From assembly GCF_964340395.1 (NCBI RefSeq), contig NC_135563.1, forward strand, positions 4,552,922-4,616,921: a DNA stretch of 64,000 nt. The letters run 5' to 3'. The translations under genes were made by a program, and so were the position numbers. Under the pieces are notes generated by a model. The model saw nothing but the letters and a program-made list of their open reading frames with translations. It searched no databases and had not been told where the DNA came from. This DNA comes from Glandiceps talaboti (lineage: Eukaryota > Hemichordata > Enteropneusta > Spengelidae). The stretch's first letter is position 1; every line of letters starts with the position of its first letter. Positions 37,310 to 64,000 of this stretch are shown here, one piece after another.

Positions 37310-37749
37310 ACCAGAGACATAATTTCATAGTGTAGCATAGAGCTGATGGTATTTTACTGACGGTCATTCAATGAATCTTACATTTAAATTTCTTTTGTTT
37401 TTTGTGGCTTTGAATTTGTAAAATAGTTAACAAACGCAATCATAGTAAAAAAATATGAACACCAAAAGTTGCCAAAGTCATGGAACTATTTTTACATTTT
37501 TTATTGTATAAATTTGTCTATTACTTCCCCAGTGTTGTCATTTTACAGGTAGTTGAACAAGGTATATGTATGACAAGAGCAATGGACTTCATAGAACTGT
37601 TATCCACAGCTTGTGTTTTATTGCTTTATTTACTCAGATATAGAAGGTTTTCAAGTTTAAAGCTAAATGTGGTACTGAGAATTCAAACTGGAAATATGCA
37701 GTGTGGTATGTGTTGTCAAGCAATGTATAATACTGTATATATATGTTAC

Positions 37750-37780
<31 letters not shown>

Positions 37781-38141
37781 ACATATACATTAATGTATGT
37801 ATGCACATGTATGTGTGTGCTTGTGCTGAGGGCATGATAATGTTAAGTGAATATGTGTGTGCTATGAAGGGCAAAACCTACACTATCTAAACAGATAAAA
37901 AAGGGATAAAATCCATTTGAAATATTATAATTTGCCAATTTTGAATGCCAAATATCCAGGTATTGTACAATTGTTTATTAATTGTAATAATAACTGTTGG
38001 TAAAGAAGTGTTTGTCTGCCAATGATACCATAAATGATAAAATGATCAACAATGAATTCATTAACGTATGTGTGTATCAGTAACATCATAGAACTTTGAT
38101 GATCTTTGATTGACAGCTAGGTACTGAATTGCTCTAAAGTG

Positions 38142-38390
38142 ATGTGTGTGTGTGTGTGTGGGCGTGCGTGCATGCAAGTGTGTATGTATGTATGTCTGTC
38201 TGTCTGTCTGTCTGTCTGTGTCTGTCTCTGTGTGCTTGTTTGTATGTATGTATGCATGTATGTATGTATGTATGTATGTATGTATGTATGTATGTATGTC
38301 TCTGTCTGTCTGTCTGTGCATGCATGCGTGCGTGTGTGTGTTTGCATGTATGTATGTATGTATGTATGTATGTATGTATGTATGTATGTA

Positions 38391-38427
<37 letters not shown>

Positions 38428-38476
38428 ATGTATGTATGTATGTATGTATATGTGTATGTATGTATGTATGTATGTA

Positions 38477-38509
<33 letters not shown>

Positions 38510-38617
38510 ATGTATGTATGTATGTATGTATGTATGTATGTATGTATGTATGTATGTATGTATGTATGTATGTATGTATGTATGTATGTATGTATGTATG
38601 TATGTATGTATGTATGA
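38142..38617. repeat. 480-bp compound (TATG)n/(TGTC)n/(GT)n repeat
   Basis: Blocks of GT, TGTC, TATG and GT alternate, ending in an uninterrupted TATG run of about 120 bp (about 38494-38617). It produces long frames on both strands (His-Thr-Tyr-Ile or Met-Tyr-Val-Cys repeats) that are not genes. Confidence 0.97.
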
Positions 38618-39021
38618 CAAAATATTCTATTAAGCCATACATAATATCAAACAGTTAGCTTCTGTACATATGACAGGGGTAGATACCTGACTCCAAAAAA
38701 TTGAAATACCACTAAATTCTTTAATAAATTAAACAAACAATTGTTTTATCTTTAGTTATTGTATAGAAGTCTACACTATTACCCATATACCATGCAAATG
38801 TCAGTTCTTGCTCTTAATCTAAGCTTTGTACAGACTCTACAACCTTCACACAACACCACTTTTTTGTTTTTACATGTAAATATTATATAACATGATGGAA
38901 AGTGTTCTTATCCAGTGTGTGCCATGCATTTGTAAATTCCTTAATAAACCTGTAAATAAGCTATGTTTATATGATTGAACTACAGCCATACATGTGTACA
39001 TTGGTATGTGTATGTACATTG

Positions 39022-39027
39022 AATAAA
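39022..39027 (+). terminator. Candidate polyadenylation signal AATAAA (FAM184)
   Basis: AATAAA followed by a GT/T-containing stretch. The last of three canonical hexamers downstream of the FAM184 stop before the convergent gene. Confidence 0.35.
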
Positions 39028-39949
39028 ACATATTTGAAAAAATTACTAATGTTGGAATTTTAGTGCGTTGTTTTTGAGCCAGAGATGTAATACTTTACAA
39101 CCCTTGACACTGACATAAAACACTCTCTGTATTTATAGCATTCATATCAAGTGTACAAGTATACTCTTTCAATTGGTTTATTTATAAGCGTAGACATACA
39201 TCACTGAATACCTTTGCGGAGGATGACACAAAAAATGCTATCTTATTTCCATTGTGGTCCTCTCACATCAAATATCACACAAAAAATGAAAAGAACAATG
39301 AAATACAATACATATATAACAGACATAATATACTAAAAAGACAAAATCTGACCCAACTACATATGGATGAAAATGAAAGTAGAATGAGGCCAGACTATCA
39401 GAAATAAACAAACTTACTTTCTTCTAATTCAGTTAATTTCTCATATATTCTGATAATTTCTCTTTATGTGGCCTTTCTGATGTGGTCAATTTGTAAATCA
39501 TGTTTTCTTTCTGCTAATGAACAACAGACTGATTACAGTGAATGATGGCCGTCACAACTGTCATTATCTGTAGCTCTCAATGAGATCTAGACAATGTTGT
39601 ATGGCATATGTTTACACTCTTATTGATCATTGGCTATTTACTTGCTTTGCACTGCTAACATTGTTTACAGATTGATTAAATCGAGACACGCCACACACTG
39701 GGCTGATTTGTTAAAGCAACTGAAACTATACATTTATACTTGATATGGATACTATAAATGATTATGGCAAATCATGCAAACGTTTTACTTGAGTATTACG
39801 AGTTGTATTCTGTCTTGAAAAATCAAATATTTTGTTCCATCATCATGACAACAGATATCGTAGTCTGAACAACTTGATTATTCAATATGGGTTTGCTCAT
39901 GTATTCATTTTGATTCATCTTACATGAAAGAGTAAAGTGAGCGAGCCAT

Positions 39950-40038
39950 TAGTCTTCAAGGTACACTGTGACGGGGCGGGGCGCCCTCACATATCAGTCA
40001 ACGGTGAGGGCGGAAAACACGACGTATCTTACAGTCTA
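39950..40038. mobile_element. GC-rich palindromic MITE-like element, copy 2
   Basis: Ends TAGTCTTCAAGGTAC and GTATCTTACAGTCTA. Inner arms GGGGCGCCCTCACAT and ACGGTGAGGGCGG. Inverted in order relative to copies 1 and 3, with the same GC-rich hairpin core. Confidence 0.8.
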
Positions 40039-40089
40039 GATTACAGCTACAATGATGTAGGCTTGATGTTTCACTCTTGCAACATGACA

Positions 40090-40095
40090 TTTATT
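40090..40095 (-). terminator. Candidate polyadenylation signal for the CUB gene
   Basis: TTTATT on the plus strand is AATAAA on the minus strand, about 450 bases past the stop codon. It is the nearest canonical hexamer seen downstream of the stop. Confidence 0.35.
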
Positions 40096-40543
40096 ACACA
40101 CCCTCAGACAACTTCTAATGTAAAAGAACTAATTACATAGACGCCCCTGCATAGTGGTGATGTGGAAGTAGTCAGGTTTAAATGTTGATTATCAGTTAGA
40201 ATTAAACAATTGCAGCCATTAAAATCATCAAGTCCATATGTGAGAATAGCCATGCTTATCAGTGTTCAATGTAATTGGGTAAAGGATCCTGCTGTGCTTA
40301 TTGTGTCGCTGTTATTGTTATTCTAGAGTTGAAATATGTCTACCTTTGTGTCAAAAACGTAATGTCCTATGAGTGAAACACCAAGCCTACATCATTTTAG
40401 CTATATTTGTATCAGTTTATATCTAGTTGCCTTGGCAAACAAAGCTATGATGTATAAAATATGAACTTATGTTCAAATGTACTTTAGCAAAAATCAGATT
40501 ATTCTTGGTGTTTCCCCTCATCAAAGTTCCGCCAGTTCACTAC

Positions 40544-64000
<23,457 letters not shown>

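Larger units (their letters stand above)
37310..39027 (+). other. Probable 3' UTR and downstream flank of FAM184-like gene
   Basis: No further coding exon. Candidate polyadenylation hexamers AATAAA occur at 38723, 38943 and 39022. If one of the last two is used, the 3' UTR would contain the large TGTA/TGTC repeat at 38142-38617. An earlier non-canonical signal cannot be excluded. Confidence 0.4.
39040..40543. other. Intergenic between convergent genes
   Basis: Separates the 3' ends of the FAM184-like gene and the minus-strand CUB gene. No exon is seen. It holds one GC-rich palindromic element and a possible minus-strand polyadenylation signal. Confidence 0.6.

Noticed and set aside
37480-37890. 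136-codon frame downstream of FAM184 stop
   Set aside because: Runs through a (GT)n microsatellite, has no family similarity and no splice site linking it to the conserved end of FAM184.
38061-38658. Long open frames on both strands (up to 193 codons)
   Set aside because: They translate the TATG/TGTC/GT repeat in all frames (His-Thr-Tyr-Ile or Met-Tyr-Val-Cys), with no unique sequence or splice partner.

Overview
The window is nuclear DNA of an intron-rich animal. It has GT-AG introns of 0.3-6.5 kb, abundant microsatellites, LINE fragments and many short inverted-repeat elements. AT-richness, the very frequent word TACATGTA and the gene content fit a marine invertebrate (ambulacrarian, cephalochordate or lophotrochozoan). 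I cannot fix the phylum from the sequence, and I see nothing bacterial, organellar or CRISPR-like.

Left third (1-15.3 kb): mostly non-coding. Three decayed LINE reverse-transcriptase pieces lie at 2.27-3.96 kb. A convincing first coding exon of a sulfatase lies on the minus strand at 4191-4308, with two decayed partial copies to its right (6.1 and 8.4 kb). A possible three-exon 3' end of a small acidic gene with an internal exon duplication lies at 9.8-10.8 kb. A broken LINE with an endonuclease domain lies at 13.1-14.66 kb and abuts a 49-bp near-perfect palindrome.

Middle (15.4-39 kb): a complete plus-strand FAM184-family gene (FAM184A-like). Sixteen coding exons join in phase to 1,115 codons plus stop. 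The product is an almost entirely coiled-coil protein. Its introns carry four copies of a palindrome-headed repeat and a 395-bp non-autonomous element with an 11-bp target duplication.

Right third (40.5-64 kb): the 3' part of a large minus-strand gene, convergent with FAM184, whose 5' end is beyond the right edge. Twenty complete exons encode nine full CUB domains, one half CUB domain and a C-terminal trypsin-fold domain that has lost His57, Asp102 and Ser195. The CUB domains alternate strictly between two types with different internal intron phase (1 or 2), so the gene appears to have grown by duplication of a two-CUB cassette. One cassette has lost an exon. The 5.8-kb intron between CUB4 and CUB5 holds a tandem array of a 1.33-kb unit (three full copies plus a partial) with open reading frames on both strands.

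The most unusual features are the alternating CUB cassettes ending in a dead protease, the intronic 1.33-kb array, and several families of short palindromic elements that each recur within the window. Exon joins were worked out by hand from splice consensus, reading-frame continuity and family similarity; no transcript or database search was available.
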